DNA from: Mycolicibacter nonchromogenicus
GTDB taxonomy: Bacteria; Actinomycetota; Actinomycetes; Mycobacteriales; Mycobacteriaceae
Direction of reading: 5' to 3'
NCBI RefSeq assembly: GCF_002101775.1
Contig: NZ_LQPI01000047.1
Location: 1-50,258, forward strand
DNA length: 50,258 nucleotides
A model generated the notes under the pieces. It worked only from the letters and a program-made list of their open reading frames with translations. It had not been told where the DNA came from and ran no database searches. The translations under genes were made by a program, and so were the position numbers. Shown one piece after another: positions 26,241 through 36,679 of this stretch (position 1 is its first letter; every line of letters begins with the position of its first letter).

Positions 26241-27551
26241 GTGAACCACTCGGCCTGGTGCGGCGGGCTGCTCACCGACAAGTACGAGCTGACCATGCTC
26301 GCCGCAGCGCTGCGCGACGGCACCTCTGGTCGGCGGACCGGTTTTGAAATGTTCACCCGCCGACTGCCCGAGGAGCGCCGCTACGGCGTGGTTGCCGGCA
26401 CCGACCGGTTTCTGGAGGCGTTGGCCGGGTTCACCTTCGACGATGCCGCGCTGAATCTGCTCTCGGAGTTCCTCGATCCCCAGACCGTGAATTTTTTGGC
26501 GGATTTCCGCTTCCGCGGTGACATCGACGGCTACCCCGAAGGCGAACTGTATTTCGCGGGGTCGCCGGTGCTCAGCGTGCAGGGCACCTTCGCCGAGTGC
26601 GTCGTGCTGGAGACCCTGCTGCTGTCGATCTTCAATCACGACACCGCAATCGCCTCCGCAGCTGCCCGCATGGTCACCGCGGCAGGCGATCGGGCGCTGA
26701 TCGAGATGGGCTCACGCCGCACACACGAACAGGCCGCGGTGGCTGCGGCCCGCGCCGCCTACCTGGCGGGGTTTGCCGGAACCTCCAACCTGGAGGCGCA
26801 CCGGCGCTTCGGCGTGCCGGTGCTCGGGACCAGTGCACATGCCTTCACGCTGCTGCATACCGGCGCCGAGGGCGAGGTGGCGGCGTTTCGCGCGCAGGTC
26901 GCCGCGCAGGGCGTCGACACCACGCTGCTGGTTGACACCTACGACGTGGCCACCGGGGTGGCCAACGCCGTGGCGGCTGCCGGACCGGGCCTCGGCGCGG
27001 TGCGCATCGACTCCGGGGAACTGGCCGTGTTGGCCCATCAGGTCCGTGACCAGCTGGACCGGCTGGGTGCCACCAATACCAGGATCGTGGTCTCCGGCGA
27101 CCTCGACGAGTTCAGCATCGCCGCGCTGCGGGCCGCGCCGGTGGACAGCTACGGCGTGGGCACCGCCCTGGTGACCGGTTCCGGGGTGCCCGCGGCCGGA
27201 TTCGTCTACAAACTGGTCGAAGTGGACGGCCGGCCGGTACACAAGCGCAGCGCCGGCAAACGGTCGCAGGGCGGACTCAAACAGGCGCTACGGGTCGCCC
27301 GGGACAGCGGCATCGTCACCGAGGAAGTCGTCTACCCGGCCGGGCGCCCGCCGGCGGTCAACGCGCGGGCCCGATCATTGACCGTGCCGCTGGTACGCGG
27401 CGGCGAGGTGGTGACCGCCACCGGAGCGACGGCCTTGACTGCGGCACGCGAGCGCGTGGTGGCCGGACTACACAGCCTGCCCTGGGAGGCACTCAAACTC
27501 GCGCACGGTGAACCGGCGATCCCGACACGACTGATTCCCGGCGAGGGCTGA
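26241..27551 (+). CDS. pncB: Nicotinate phosphoribosyltransferase (PncB1-like)
   Basis: 436 residues from GTG 26241; an upstream extension crosses clp[64 protein letters not shown] sequence, [34 protein letters not shown] and YGVGTAL are the family's substrate and phosphate-binding elements in order. It makes nicotinate mononucleotide from nicotinate, PRPP and ATP in the Preiss-Handler NAD salvage route. Neighbours clpS and dinG are as in Mtb Rv1329c-Rv1331. Confidence 0.97.
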   Translation: MNHSAWCGGLLTDKYELTMLAAALRDGTSGRRTGFEMFTRRLPEERRYGVVAGTDRFLEALAGFTFDDAALNLLSEFLDPQTVNFLADFRFRGDIDGYPEGELYFAGSPVLSVQGTFAECVVLETLLLSIFNHDTAIASAAARMVTAAGDRALIEMGSRRTHEQAAVAAARAAYLAGFAGTSNLEAHRRFGVPVLGTSAHAFTLLHTGAEGEVAAFRAQVAAQGVDTTLLVDTYDVATGVANAVAAAGPGLGAVRIDSGELAVLAHQVRDQLDRLGATNTRIVVSGDLDEFSIAALRAAPVDSYGVGTALVTGSGVPAAGFVYKLVEVDGRPVHKRSAGKRSQGGLKQALRVARDSGIVTEEVVYPAGRPPAVNARARSLTVPLVRGGEVVTATGATALTAARERVVAGLHSLPWEALKLAHGEPAIPTRLIPGEG

Positions 27552-27559
27552 GCGCGGTC

Positions 27560-27826
27560 CTACTTGCCGTTGCGTTCCCGGTGCTTGCAGCCGGGCCAAC
27601 AGCAGGGGCGGCGCTTGCCTTCCTCGAGTTCCTCACGGGTCCGGCGAATACGGCGCTCACGGGTGACCTGCTGCTTGGCGTCTTCGACCCAGCAGATGAA
27701 CTCGTTGCGCGCCAAGGGTGTAATGCTCTGCCATGCCTCACGTGCAACGGGGCTGACCAGCAGTCCGTCCCACAGATCTTCGGGGAGTTCGTGCACTGCG
27801 CCGCCCGGCAATCGCTGGCTGCTCAT
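27560..27826 (-). CDS. YdeI/OmpD-associated family small protein
   Basis: 88 residues from ATG 27826 (GTG 27829 directly before). HELPEDLWDGLLVSPVAREAW, SITPLARNEFICWVEDAK and TRERRIRRTREELEEGKRRP are the C-terminal OmdA-like domain of YdeI-type proteins. A short Cys-rich basic tail (CCWPGCKHRERNGK) is added and could bind a metal. The family's role is poorly known (bacteriocin resistance in enterics by name only). Convergent with pncB, divergent from the NTF2-like gene. Confidence 0.8.
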   Translation of the reverse strand: MSSQRLPGGAVHELPEDLWDGLLVSPVAREAWQSITPLARNEFICWVEDAKQQVTRERRIRRTREELEEGKRRPCCWPGCKHRERNGK

Positions 27827-27832
27827 CACCTC

Positions 27833-27838
27833 AGGGTA
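27833..27838 (-). promoter_or_regulatory. -10 box for leaderless YdeI-like gene
   Basis: TACCCT on the minus strand, 6 bp before ATG 27826; this spacing favours the ATG over GTG 27829. Confidence 0.45.
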
Positions 27839-27884
27839 GCGACGAACGCTGGGAAATTGGGTGGGGCGCGAACGCCGGTGTCAC

Positions 27885-27890
27885 TACCGT
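27885..27890 (+). promoter_or_regulatory. -10 box for leaderless NTF2-like gene
   Basis: TACCGT lies 8 bp before ATG 27899. A GCAGGG run between them is too close to the ATG to be a good ribosome site. Confidence 0.45.
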
Positions 27891-27898
27891 GCAGGGCT

Positions 27899-28273
27899 AT
27901 GGATATCGATGCGGCGACGTTCAGCCAGCAGTGGGCACGCGCGTGGAACAGCCGGGACCTGGACGCGGTGCTGACACACTTTCACGACGACGTGGCGTTC
28001 ACCTCCCCGGTGGCCGCGCAGATGTACCCCGAGACGGCGGGAGTGATCCACGGCAAGACCGAGCTGCGCCGCTATTGGACCGGCGCCCTGGCCCGCCGGC
28101 CAGATCTGCGTTTCGTGATCGAGGACGTGTACCGCGGGATCGACACCATCGTGATCAACTACCGCAACCAGACCGGCGGACTCGTCAATGAGGTCCTGCG
28201 ATTCACCGGCGACGGCTTGGTCATCGAGGGCCACGCAACCCATCTTCTGGCCCGTTCCCCCGCCACGGCCTGA
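27899..28273 (+). CDS. SnoaL/NTF2-like fold protein
   Basis: 124 residues from ATG 27899. The helix-rich start ATFSQQWARAWNSRDLDAVLTHFHDDVAF, then GVIHGKTELRRYWTGALARRPDLRF and a sheet ending VLRFTGDGLVIEGHATHL, is the small alpha+beta cone of the SnoaL-like/NTF2 superfamily. Members are isomerases, hydrolases or ligand binders; His29 and Asp30 lie where active-site residues often occur. No specific substrate can be assigned. dinG follows 44 bp downstream. Confidence 0.8.
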   Translation: MDIDAATFSQQWARAWNSRDLDAVLTHFHDDVAFTSPVAAQMYPETAGVIHGKTELRRYWTGALARRPDLRFVIEDVYRGIDTIVINYRNQTGGLVNEVLRFTGDGLVIEGHATHLLARSPATA

Positions 28274-28302
28274 CGGGTGAGCGCGCAGATCCGAAAGCGG
28301 GC

Positions 28303-28308
28303 TACCGT
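28303..28308 (+). promoter_or_regulatory. -10 box for leaderless dinG
   Basis: TACCGT lies 9 bp before ATG 28318. A GTG directly follows the box at 28309 but is too close to be the 5' end. Confidence 0.4.
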
Positions 28309-28317
28309 GTGCACACC

Positions 28318-30324
28318 ATGGCTGACCCGTCCGTATCCGAGCTGCTCGCCTCCGCGGTAGCCGCACTGGGCGGCAGCGAACGCGAGGGCCAGGTTCGCAT
28401 GGCCGAGGCGGTGGCACGCGCCTTCGACACCGGTGAGCACCTGGCGGTGCAGGCCGGCACCGGTACCGGTAAGTCGCTGGCCTACCTGGTCCCGGCGATC
28501 GCGCGGGCGCTGGCCGACGAAAGCCCGGTCGTGGTGTCGACGGCGACCATCGCCCTGCAGCGTCAGCTCGTCGACCGCGACCTGCCGCGACTGGCCACCG
28601 CCCTGGAAAAGGTGCTGCCCCGGCGGCCCACCTTCGCGCTGCTCAAGGGCAGACGGAATTATCTGTGCCTGAACAAGATTCACACCGGAATAGCCGAGGA
28701 ATCCGACGCCGAACCGCAGGCCGAACTGTTCGACCCGTTCGCGGCAAGCGCCCTCGGGCGCGACGTGCAGCGACTGACCGCGTGGGCCGAGGACACCGAC
28801 ACCGGTGACCGCGACGACCTCAAACCCGGTGTACCGGAACGGTCCTGGTCCCAGGTCAGCGTTTCCGCACGGGAGTGCGTGGGCGCGGTGCGCTGCCAAT
28901 ACGGCACCGACTGCTTCGCCGAGCGGGCGCGCGCCGTCGCCGGCGAGGCTGACATCGTCGTCACCAACCATGCGCTGTTGGCCATCGACGCCATCTCCGA
29001 CACCACCGTGCTGCCCGAACATCGGCTGCTGGTGATCGACGAGGCGCACGAGCTCACCGATCGGGTGACCTCGGTGGCCACCGCCGAACTGAGCGCCACC
29101 ATGCTCAGCGTCGCGGTGCGGCGCGTCGGCCGGCTGGTCTCCCCCGAGCTGGTCTCGCGCCTGGACGCCGCATCGCTGACGTTCGGCTCCGCGATTCACG
29201 ACGGCACTCCCGGCCGGATGGATCACCTCGACGACGAGCTGGCCACCTATCTGGCCGCCCTGCGTGACGCCGCCGGCGCAGCCCGCGCAGCCATCGCTCC
29301 CCCGCAAGCGGGAGGTACCCCCTCCGCCCTCGCCGACCCCAAAGCCGCGGCCGCACGCAAGGAATCCGTCGCCGCGTTGACCGAGATCGCCGACACCGCA
29401 GCACGGATCCTGACCTCATTCGAGCCGGCCATCCCCGACCGCTACGACGTGGTGTGGCTCAGCCACGAAGACAACCGGGGCTCGGTGCGGGCCGTACTGC
29501 GGGTGGCACCGCTGTCGGTGGCCGGCCTGCTGCGCGAGCGGCTGTTCGCCCGCGCGACGACGGTGCTGACCTCGGCGACGCTGACCGTCGGCGGGTCCTT
29601 CGACGCGATGGCCGGGGACTGGGGTCTGCGGCGCGGCGAGGATCCCCAGGCCGCGCGCTGGCGGGGACTTGATGTCGGCTCGCCGTTTGCGCACGCCAAG
29701 GCGGGCATCCTCTACGTCGCCAAACATCTGCCACCGCCCGGGCGCGACGGCACCGGCACGGCTGAGCAGCTCGACGAGATCGCCGCGCTGATCACCGCGG
29801 CTGGCGGTCGAACTCTGGGCCTGTTCTCCTCGATGCGGGCAGCACGGTCCGCCGCCGAAGCGATGCGCGAGCGGCTCGACACCCCGGTGTTGTGCCAGGG
29901 CGACGACACCACCGGCGCGCTGGTGGAGCAGTTCGCCGACGACGCCGAGACCTCGCTGTTCGGCACGCTGTCGCTCTGGCAGGGCGTCGACGTACCGGGG
30001 CCGTCGCTGTCGCTGGTGCTCATCGACCGCATTCCGTTCCCGCGGCCCGATGATCCGCTGCTGACCGCCCGGCAACGTGCCATCACCGCGCGCGGCGGCA
30101 ACGGCTTCATGGCGGTGGCCGCCAACCACGCGGCCCTACTGCTGGCCCAGGGCGCCGGCCGGCTGCTGCGTGGGACTGATGACCGCGGCGTGGTGGCGGT
30201 GCTCGACTCCCGAATGGCCACCGCCCGGTACGCCGGGTATCTGCGAGCCTCGCTGCCGCCGTTCTGGGCCACTACGGACTCGGCAAAGGTTCGGCTGGCG
30301 TTACAGCGGCTGCGCGGCGCCTGA
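28318..30324 (+). CDS. dinG: ATP-dependent helicase DinG (XPD-like, Fe-S)
   Basis: 668 residues from ATG 28318. Walker A is AGTGTGKS (46-53), the DEAH box is at 241-244, and SLWQGVDVPGPSLSLVLI plus GRLLRGTDDRGVVAVLDSR give motifs V and VI. Four cysteines, Cys117 in RNYLCLN and Cys187, Cys193 and Cys199, have the spacing of the XPD/DinG 4Fe-4S domain. It should unwind DNA (or R-loops and G-quadruplexes) 5' to 3'. It matches Mtb Rv1329c along its length. Confidence 0.96.
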   Translation: MADPSVSELLASAVAALGGSEREGQVRMAEAVARAFDTGEHLAVQAGTGTGKSLAYLVPAIARALADESPVVVSTATIALQRQLVDRDLPRLATALEKVLPRRPTFALLKGRRNYLCLNKIHTGIAEESDAEPQAELFDPFAASALGRDVQRLTAWAEDTDTGDRDDLKPGVPERSWSQVSVSARECVGAVRCQYGTDCFAERARAVAGEADIVVTNHALLAIDAISDTTVLPEHRLLVIDEAHELTDRVTSVATAELSATMLSVAVRRVGRLVSPELVSRLDAASLTFGSAIHDGTPGRMDHLDDELATYLAALRDAAGAARAAIAPPQAGGTPSALADPKAAAARKESVAALTEIADTAARILTSFEPAIPDRYDVVWLSHEDNRGSVRAVLRVAPLSVAGLLRERLFARATTVLTSATLTVGGSFDAMAGDWGLRRGEDPQAARWRGLDVGSPFAHAKAGILYVAKHLPPPGRDGTGTAEQLDEIAALITAAGGRTLGLFSSMRAARSAAEAMRERLDTPVLCQGDDTTGALVEQFADDAETSLFGTLSLWQGVDVPGPSLSLVLIDRIPFPRPDDPLLTARQRAITARGGNGFMAVAANHAALLLAQGAGRLLRGTDDRGVVAVLDSRMATARYAGYLRASLPPFWATTDSAKVRLALQRLRGA

Positions 30325-30330
30325 GCCCAC

Positions 30331-30336
30331 TATCGT
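30331..30336 (+). promoter_or_regulatory. -10 box for leaderless lipoprotein gene
   Basis: TATCGT lies 8 bp before ATG 30345, in a 20-bp gap after dinG; the intervening GATACCCC has no ribosome site. Confidence 0.45.
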
Positions 30337-30344
30337 GATACCCC

Positions 30345-31793
30345 ATGCGCCTTGGCCGCCGACGGCATCGTGTTCCCCTCATCGCCTGCACGGTGGTGTT
30401 GTTGCTGAGCGGATGTGCCCGCATGCTCGACGGGCAGCCGGTGTCTGTCTTCGCCGACCCGTTCCGGGTGGGCGGCCTGCAGTCCGTCGACGGCCCCACC
30501 GGACTGCGCCCTGACGCCCCGCCACCAACCCGGGAGGTCGACGGCACCGACGGCGGGCGGATCGATCAGCTCGCCGTTCAGTCGGTCAGTGACCTGGAGG
30601 CGTTCTGGACCACGACCTACCCGAACACCTTCGACGGCGATTTCCGGCCGGCGAAGTCGCTGCGGTCCTGGGATCCCGGGCAGCTCCGCGGAAAATTCTG
30701 CGGCAACCGGACGTTCCTGCTGGTCAACGCGGCCTACTGCTACCTGGACAACACCATCGGCTGGGACCGCAGGTTACTGCTGCCCGCACTGCGCAGCGCC
30801 TATAACGACTTGGCGGTCACCATGGTGCTCGCCCATGAATACGGCCATGCGATCGCCAGGACGGCCGGCATCACCAAGACTCGCCAGACTCCGACGCTGG
30901 TGGCCGAACAGCAGGCCGACTGCCTGGCCGGTGTCTACATACGCTGGGTGGCCCAGGGCGACTCCCCACGCTTCACCCTGAGCACCGGCGACGGACTCAA
31001 CGGCGTGCTGGCCGCGATGCTGGCGTTGCGTGATCCGTTGCTCGGTCCCGATGAGGAGATGGGCAACAACGAGCACGGCTCGGCCTTCGAGCGGATCTCG
31101 GCGTTCCAGTTCGGGTTCACCGACGGCGCCGATTCGTGCGCGGCCATCGACGCCGAGGAGATCGAGCAGCGGCGTGGCGAGTTGCCCGTGCAGCTGCAAC
31201 AGGATGAGACCGGCGAGCTGCCGGTCAGCGAGGACTCGGTGCTGCTGGTCCTCGACGCGATGAACGCCTTGTACGCCCCGGCCGAACCGCCCCGACTGAC
31301 GTTCGACGCCGCGGTCGCCTCATCGTGCCCCGACGCCCGTCCCAGCCCACCGGCCTCCTATTGCCCGGCAACCAACACCATCGCGATCGACCTGCCGGCA
31401 CTGCAGGCCATGGGCACCCCCAGCAAGGACCAGAAGTTGGCAACGCTGTCCGGCGACAACACCGCCTATTCGGTTCTGGTCTCGCGGTATCTGCAGCGGA
31501 TACAGATCGAACACGGCGGGCTGGTGCTCGACAACGCCTCGGCGGCGCTGCGCACCGCGTGCCTCACCGGGGTGGCCACCAGCCAACTCTCCGAGGGCGT
31601 CACCACCCCCAACGGCGGCACGATCGCGCTGACGGCGGGCGATCTGGACGAGGCGGTCGCCGGGCTGCTGACCAACGGTCTGGCCGCCGGCGACGTCAAC
31701 GGCGAGTCGGTGCCGGCCGGATTCTCGCGGATCGACGCCTACCGCACCGGGGTGCTCGGCGACTTCGACCGCTGCCTGGCCCGCTTCCCCTGA
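30345..31793 (+). CDS. Lipoprotein with neutral zinc metallopeptidase domain
   Basis: 482 residues. The signal peptide ends in a good lipobox LLSGC (Cys24), so the protein should be lipid-anchored outside the membrane. The zinc site HEYGH (His164, Glu165, His168) is followed by VAEQQADCLAG, whose acidic residues could supply the third ligand, as in YpfJ-type neutral zinc metallopeptidases (PF04228). The segment GNRTFLLVNAAYCYLDNTIGWD before it also fits that family. The C-terminal third (about 300-482) is unassigned but has paired cysteines. Substrate unknown. It is not part of the Mtb order I recall between dinG and glgP, so it may be lineage-specific here. Confidence 0.82.
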   Translation: MRLGRRRHRVPLIACTVVLLLSGCARMLDGQPVSVFADPFRVGGLQSVDGPTGLRPDAPPPTREVDGTDGGRIDQLAVQSVSDLEAFWTTTYPNTFDGDFRPAKSLRSWDPGQLRGKFCGNRTFLLVNAAYCYLDNTIGWDRRLLLPALRSAYNDLAVTMVLAHEYGHAIARTAGITKTRQTPTLVAEQQADCLAGVYIRWVAQGDSPRFTLSTGDGLNGVLAAMLALRDPLLGPDEEMGNNEHGSAFERISAFQFGFTDGADSCAAIDAEEIEQRRGELPVQLQQDETGELPVSEDSVLLVLDAMNALYAPAEPPRLTFDAAVASSCPDARPSPPASYCPATNTIAIDLPALQAMGTPSKDQKLATLSGDNTAYSVLVSRYLQRIQIEHGGLVLDNASAALRTACLTGVATSQLSEGVTTPNGGTIALTAGDLDEAVAGLLTNGLAAGDVNGESVPAGFSRIDAYRTGVLGDFDRCLARFP

Positions 31794-31803
31794 GGCGCCA
31801 TAC

Positions 31804-31847
31804 CCCTCAGCGAACCAGAGCGATGAGCGTTCAGATTGCGCTGAGGG
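31804..31847. terminator. Hairpin between convergent genes
   Basis: CCCTCAGCG (31804-31812) pairs with CGCTGAGGG (31839-31847), a 9-bp perfect stem with a 26-base loop, 10 bp after the lipoprotein gene and before the glgP stop. It may serve both strands. No T-run follows. Confidence 0.4.
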
Positions 31848-31911
31848 CTGTAGGTTCCGAGAAATCACTGCCCTAACGGCAATCTCAGCCAGCGTGGCGC
31901 GCCGGCGCCAC

Positions 31912-34494
31912 TCAGGCCAGCGTGACCAGGCCCAGTTCGGCGCCGCCGGACAGCAGCGGATGGCTCGGCAGCACCCGCACGGTGTAGCCCACGGCCCCGG
32001 CCACCGGCAGTCGACTGGTGGTGCAGAAGACTTCCGTTCCGTCCGCGTCGGTGTGGACGTGCGCCATCGCCACGGTCACCGGATCCAGCAGCGTGTCCCC
32101 GGAATCCACCCGGCCCAGCACCGCCTGCACGGTGACCTCGTCCGGCCGCAGGCCGGCCAGGCGCACCGAGGCGGTGAGTGTCAGCTCCGAGCCCAGCCAC
32201 GGCGCGTCGGGCAGCCCGGTGCTGTCGACGTCGGTGATCTCGATGTGCGGCCAGGCCGCCTCGGCTCGACGCCGGTAGTCGGCCAGCTGGCGTGCCGCGC
32301 CGTAGGGCACCCCGTCGATCGACTCGCAGGTGCGCCGTGATGACTGCGCGGCGGGCGCGTAGCACTGCTCCACGTAGTCGTGCACCATCCGCGATGCCAG
32401 CACTTTCGGCCCCAGCGTCTGCAGCGTGTGGTGCACCATCTCCATCCAGCGCGCCGGCACGCCCCGTTCGTCGCGGTCGTAGAACTTCGGTACCACCGAA
32501 GACGCCAGCAGGTCGTAGAGCGCCGTGGCTTCCAGATCGTCACGCCGATTCTCGTCGGCGACGCCGTCTGCGGTGGGGATCGCCCAGCCGTTCTGTCCGT
32601 CGAACCACTCGTCCCACCAGCCGTCGCGAATCGACAGGTTCAGGCCGCCGTTGAGCGCGCTCTTCATCCCCGACGTGCCGCAGGCCTCCAACGGGCGCAG
32701 CGGATTGTTCAGCCACACATCGCATCCGGCGTAGAGCCGCCGCGCCATCGACATGTCGTAGTCGGGCAGGAAGGCGATGCGGTGCCGCACCTCGGGACGG
32801 TCGGCGAACCGCACCACCTGCTGGATCAGGGCCTTGCCGCCGTCGTCGGCCGGATGCGACTTGCCGGCGACGATCAGCTGGACCGGGCGCTCCTCATCGA
32901 GCAGCAGCTGCTCCAATCGGTCGGGATCACGCAGCATCAGGGTCAACCGCTTGTACGTCGGAACCCGCCGGGCGAAGCCGATGGTCAGCACGTCAGGATC
33001 GAATGCCATAGCGATCCAACCCAACTCGGCTTCCGAGGACCCGCGCTCCAGCCCAGACTTCAGCAGCCGCAACCGGACCTCGTCGACGAGCAGTGCCCGC
33101 AGCTGCGAACGGATGGACCACAAGGTCGCCGGATCGACCTCCTGCAGGTGCTGCCAGGCGTCGGGCTCGCTGAACGAGTCGGGAGCGGCCACATCGCGAA
33201 TGAGCTGCAGCCATGGCGGCGCCGCCCAACTCGGCGCGTGCACACCATTGGTGATCGAGCTGATCGGCACCTCATCGGCGTCGAACCCGGGCCACAGATC
33301 GTTGAACATGCCCCTGCTGACCCGACCGTGCAGCCGCGAGACGCCGTTGGCACGCTGCGCCAGCCGCAGACCCATGTGAGCCATGTTGAACATGCCGGGA
33401 TCGTGTTCCACGCCCAGCTCCATGATGCGCTCGGTGGGCACCCCGGGGACCAGGGCATCACCACTGTCGTCGAAATAGCGGCGGACCATCTCGGCGGGGA
33501 AGCGATCGATCCCGGCCGGGACCGGGGTGTGGGTGGTGAACACCGTTGACGAGCGGACCACGGCCAGCGCGGTGTCGATGTCCAGGCCCTGTTCGACGAT
33601 CAGCTCACGGATGCGCTCGACGCCGAGGAAGCCCGCGTGCCCCTCGTTCATGTGAAAGACCTCGGGCGCGGGTATCCCCTCTATGCGGGTGAATTCGCGG
33701 ATCGCCCGCACCCCACCGATGCCAGCCAGGATCTCCTGGCGAATCCGGTGTTCCTGGTCGCCGCCGTAGAGCCGGTCGGTGATTCCGCGCAGCTGGTGCG
33801 GGTTCTCCCCGATGTCGGAATCCAGCAGCAGCAGCGGCACTCGACCGACCTGCGCCACCCAGATCCGGGCCCGCAGTCGGCCGGCACCGGGCAACACCAC
33901 CTCGATCAAAACCGGCTGGCCGTCGGTGTCGACCAGCAGCCGCAGCGGCAGCCCCTGCGGGTCCAGTGCCGGATAAGTCTCGCGTTGCCAGCCGTCGCCG
34001 GTCAGCGCCTGACGGAAATACCCGGACCGGTAGTAGAGGCCCACCGCAATCAGCGGCACGCCCAGATCCGACGCCGACTTCAGGTGGTCTCCGGCCAGGA
34101 TCCCCAGACCGCCCGAGTAATTGGGCAGCGCCTCGGCGACACCGAACTCCATCGAGAAGTAGGCGATCCCCCTCGGCAGCTCCGCCCCGGCATCCTGCTG
34201 GTGCTGGTACCACCTCGGGCTGGTCAGGTACGCCGTGAGGTCGGCCGACAGCTCGTCGAGGCGGGCGGTGAATTCCTGGTCGGCCGCCAACTCTTCGAGT
34301 CGCGCGGGACTGACCGCCCCCAGCAGGGCCACAGGGTCGCGCGCACACCCGTCCCACAGTTCGGGGTCGATGGCTGCGAACAGGTCCTGAGTGGGTTGCT
34401 CCCACGACCAGCGCAGGTTCATCGACAGCTGCTCGAGCGCAAGCAGCCTCTCGGGTAGGTGGGCGCGAACGGTGAACCGGCGGAGGGCCTTCAC
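31912..34494 (-). CDS. glgP: Alpha-glucan (glycogen) phosphorylase
   Basis: 860 residues from GTG 34494; [17 protein letters not shown] matches the Mtb start. The GT35 fold shows [60 protein letters not shown] segments in separate blocks. The cofactor lysine is Lys611 in [13 protein letters not shown]. This is the shorter 'alpha-glucan phosphorylase' subgroup. It releases glucose 1-phosphate from alpha-1,4-glucan ends in the cytoplasm. It is divergent from glgE with 148 bp between starts, so breakdown and synthesis genes share one control region. Confidence 0.97.
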   Translation of the reverse strand: MKALRRFTVRAHLPERLLALEQLSMNLRWSWEQPTQDLFAAIDPELWDGCARDPVALLGAVSPARLEELAADQEFTARLDELSADLTAYLTSPRWYQHQQDAGAELPRGIAYFSMEFGVAEALPNYSGGLGILAGDHLKSASDLGVPLIAVGLYYRSGYFRQALTGDGWQRETYPALDPQGLPLRLLVDTDGQPVLIEVVLPGAGRLRARIWVAQVGRVPLLLLDSDIGENPHQLRGITDRLYGGDQEHRIRQEILAGIGGVRAIREFTRIEGIPAPEVFHMNEGHAGFLGVERIRELIVEQGLDIDTALAVVRSSTVFTTHTPVPAGIDRFPAEMVRRYFDDSGDALVPGVPTERIMELGVEHDPGMFNMAHMGLRLAQRANGVSRLHGRVSRGMFNDLWPGFDADEVPISSITNGVHAPSWAAPPWLQLIRDVAAPDSFSEPDAWQHLQEVDPATLWSIRSQLRALLVDEVRLRLLKSGLERGSSEAELGWIAMAFDPDVLTIGFARRVPTYKRLTLMLRDPDRLEQLLLDEERPVQLIVAGKSHPADDGGKALIQQVVRFADRPEVRHRIAFLPDYDMSMARRLYAGCDVWLNNPLRPLEACGTSGMKSALNGGLNLSIRDGWWDEWFDGQNGWAIPTADGVADENRRDDLEATALYDLLASSVVPKFYDRDERGVPARWMEMVHHTLQTLGPKVLASRMVHDYVEQCYAPAAQSSRRTCESIDGVPYGAARQLADYRRRAEAAWPHIEITDVDSTGLPDAPWLGSELTLTASVRLAGLRPDEVTVQAVLGRVDSGDTLLDPVTVAMAHVHTDADGTEVFCTTSRLPVAGAVGYTVRVLPSHPLLSGGAELGLVTLA

Positions 34495-34502
34495 GATTGA
34501 CC

Positions 34503-34508
34503 ACCCTA
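34503..34508 (-). promoter_or_regulatory. -10 box for leaderless glgP
   Basis: TAGGGT on the minus strand, 8 bp before GTG 34494. Confidence 0.45.
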
Positions 34509-34594
34509 CCGACGGTGCGTTTCGGGACTGCCCTGTCCATCTGACAATTGGGTTGCGAACATGTTGCGCGATGCAGGGTTGCACGGGCGACGGC

Positions 34595-34600
34595 TACCGT
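34595..34600 (+). promoter_or_regulatory. Possible -10 box of the glgE-glgB operon
   Basis: TACCGT in the glgP-glgE gap. Transcription from about 34607 would give a leader of roughly 35 bases containing GGAG before the glgE start, unlike the leaderless neighbours. Confidence 0.35.
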
Positions 34601-34642
34601 GGGCGGAGTAGGCCGACGGCAAATGACGACGAACGGAGTGTG

Positions 34643-36679
34643 GTGGCTGGCCGAGTCGAGGTCGACGATGTCGAGCCGGTCGTCTCGTGCGGCCGCTACC
34701 CGGTCAAGGCCGTGGTCGGTGAGACCGTGCCGGTCAAGGCCACCGTCTGGCGTGAAGGCCACGAGGCCGTCGCGGCGACGTTGGTGGTGCGCTACGCGGG
34801 GCGCCACTACCCGCTGCCCGGCGATCCCCCACCGGCGACCTCGCCCGGCCCGGTCCTGCAACTGCCCATGCATACCGGGTTCGACGCCTACGTCTTCCAC
34901 GGCGCCTTCACCCCCGACGCCGTCGGTCTGTGGACGTTCCGCGTCGAGGGCTGGGGGGATCCGTTGCAGACCTGGCGCCATGCGGTGACCGCCAAGCTGG
35001 ACGCCGGACAGTCTGAGGCTGAGCTGTCCAATGACCTGGTGATCGGTGCCGCGTTGTTCGACCGTGCCGCAGCCGGCGTACCCAGGGCACACCGCAAATC
35101 GGTGCGGGCGGCGGCCGCCGCGCTGCGTGCCCCGGGCGATCCGGTGTCGCGAGCCGCACTGGCGCTGTCGTCCGAACTCGACGAACTGCTGGCCCGCCAT
35201 CCGCTGCGTGAGCTGGTCACCGCCGGCGTCGAACACCAGGTGTGGGTGGATCGGCCTTTGGCACGCCGCGGCGCGTGGTACGAGATGTTTCCGCGTTCGA
35301 CCGGCGGCTGGGACGCCGAGGGCCGGCCGGTGCACGGCACCTTCGCGACCGCGGCTGCGGCCCTGCCCCGGATAGCGGACATGGGCTTCGACGTGGTGTA
35401 TCTGCCGCCGATCCACCCCATCGGCCGGATACACCGCAAGGGCCGCAACAACTCCGCGACCGCCGAACCCGGTGACGTCGGTTCGCCGTGGGCCATCGGC
35501 AGTGCCGAGGGCGGGCATGACGCGGTGCATCCGGCATTGGGCGACATCGGCGACTTCGACGACTTTGTCGCCGCGGCGCACCGGCTCAATCTGGAGGTTG
35601 CCCTCGACCTGGCGTTGCAATGCGCACCGGATCATCCCTGGGCCACCGAGCACCGGGAATGGTTCACCGAGCTACCCGACGGCACCATCGCCTACGCGGA
35701 GAACCCGCCGAAGAAGTACCAGGACATCTACCCGCTGAACTTCGACAACGATCCGGCCGGCCTGTACGCGGAGGTCCTGCGGGTGGTCCGGTTCTGGATA
35801 GACCACGGGGTGAGGATCTTTCGGGTAGACAATCCGCACACCAAGCCCCCGGACTTCTGGCTCTGGTTGATCGCCACCGTCAAGAACATCGACCCCGACG
35901 TGCTGTTCCTATCCGAGGCGTTCACGCCGCCGGCGCGCCAGTACGGCTTGGCCAAGCTGGGATTCACCCAGTCCTACTCGTACTTCACCTGGCGGACGAA
36001 CAAATCCGAGCTCACCGAGTTCGGTCGGCAGATCGCCGAACTCGCCGACTTCCGTCGGCCGAATCTGTTCGTCAACACTCCCGACATCCTGCACGCCAGC
36101 CTGCAGCACGGCGGCCCCGGGATGTTCGCCATCCGTGCGGTGCTGGCGGCGACGCTGGGTCCGACGTGGGGCGTGTACTCCGGGTTCGAGTTGTTCGAGG
36201 ACCGTGCTGTGCACGAAGGCAGTGAGGAGTACCTGGACTCCGAGAAGTACGAACTTCGGCCCCGCGACTTCGCCCGTGCCGTCGCCGAAGGCCGGTCCCT
36301 GGAGCCGTTCATCGCCCGGCTCAACGAGATTCGCCGACTGCACCCGGCGTTCGATCAGCTGCGCACCGTGCACTTCCATCATGTCGACAACGACGCGCTG
36401 CTGGCCTACAGCAAGTTCGACCCGGCCACCGGCGACACCGTATTGGTGGTGGTCACCCTCAATCCGTTCGGCCCCGAGCAGGCAACCCTGCGTCTGGACA
36501 TGTGGGTGCTGGGAATGCCCGACTACCAACGCTTCTGGGTGCGTGACCAGATCAGCGGTGAGGACTACAACTGGGGCCAGGAGAACTATGTCCGCTTGGA
36601 CCCGGCCCATGCGGTCGCTCATATCGTCACCATGCCGCCGATCAACGCCGGCGCCCGAACCGAGCTGCTGCGACGCTGA
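34643..36679 (+). CDS. glgE: Alpha-1,4-glucan:maltose-1-phosphate maltosyltransferase GlgE
   Basis: 678 residues from GTG 34643 (GGAG 4 bp upstream); GTG 34640 is directly before it, and Mtb GlgE is about 701, so the start is uncertain. The N-terminal beta domain ([18 protein letters not shown]) leads to the GH13_3 barrel: [17 protein letters not shown], the nucleophile Asp396 in [10 protein letters not shown], the acid Glu425 in LFLSEAF, and [19 protein letters not shown]. It extends alpha-1,4-glucans by maltosyl units from maltose 1-phosphate, a pathway studied as a drug target in Mtb. The stop overlaps glgB by one base. Confidence 0.96.
   Translation: MAGRVEVDDVEPVVSCGRYPVKAVVGETVPVKATVWREGHEAVAATLVVRYAGRHYPLPGDPPPATSPGPVLQLPMHTGFDAYVFHGAFTPDAVGLWTFRVEGWGDPLQTWRHAVTAKLDAGQSEAELSNDLVIGAALFDRAAAGVPRAHRKSVRAAAAALRAPGDPVSRAALALSSELDELLARHPLRELVTAGVEHQVWVDRPLARRGAWYEMFPRSTGGWDAEGRPVHGTFATAAAALPRIADMGFDVVYLPPIHPIGRIHRKGRNNSATAEPGDVGSPWAIGSAEGGHDAVHPALGDIGDFDDFVAAAHRLNLEVALDLALQCAPDHPWATEHREWFTELPDGTIAYAENPPKKYQDIYPLNFDNDPAGLYAEVLRVVRFWIDHGVRIFRVDNPHTKPPDFWLWLIATVKNIDPDVLFLSEAFTPPARQYGLAKLGFTQSYSYFTWRTNKSELTEFGRQIAELADFRRPNLFVNTPDILHASLQHGGPGMFAIRAVLAATLGPTWGVYSGFELFEDRAVHEGSEEYLDSEKYELRPRDFARAVAEGRSLEPFIARLNEIRRLHPAFDQLRTVHFHHVDNDALLAYSKFDPATGDTVLVVVTLNPFGPEQATLRLDMWVLGMPDYQRFWVRDQISGEDYNWGQENYVRLDPAHAVAHIVTMPPINAGARTELLRR

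Noticed and set aside
34571..34642. ATG 34571 as the glgE start
   Set aside because: It would place the start upstream of the possible -10 box and adds residues ([14 protein letters not shown]) unlike known GlgE N-termini.
33605..35653. 682-residue minus-strand frame across the glgP-glgE gap
   Set aside because: It shadows both genes, crosses their divergent promoters, and has no family features.
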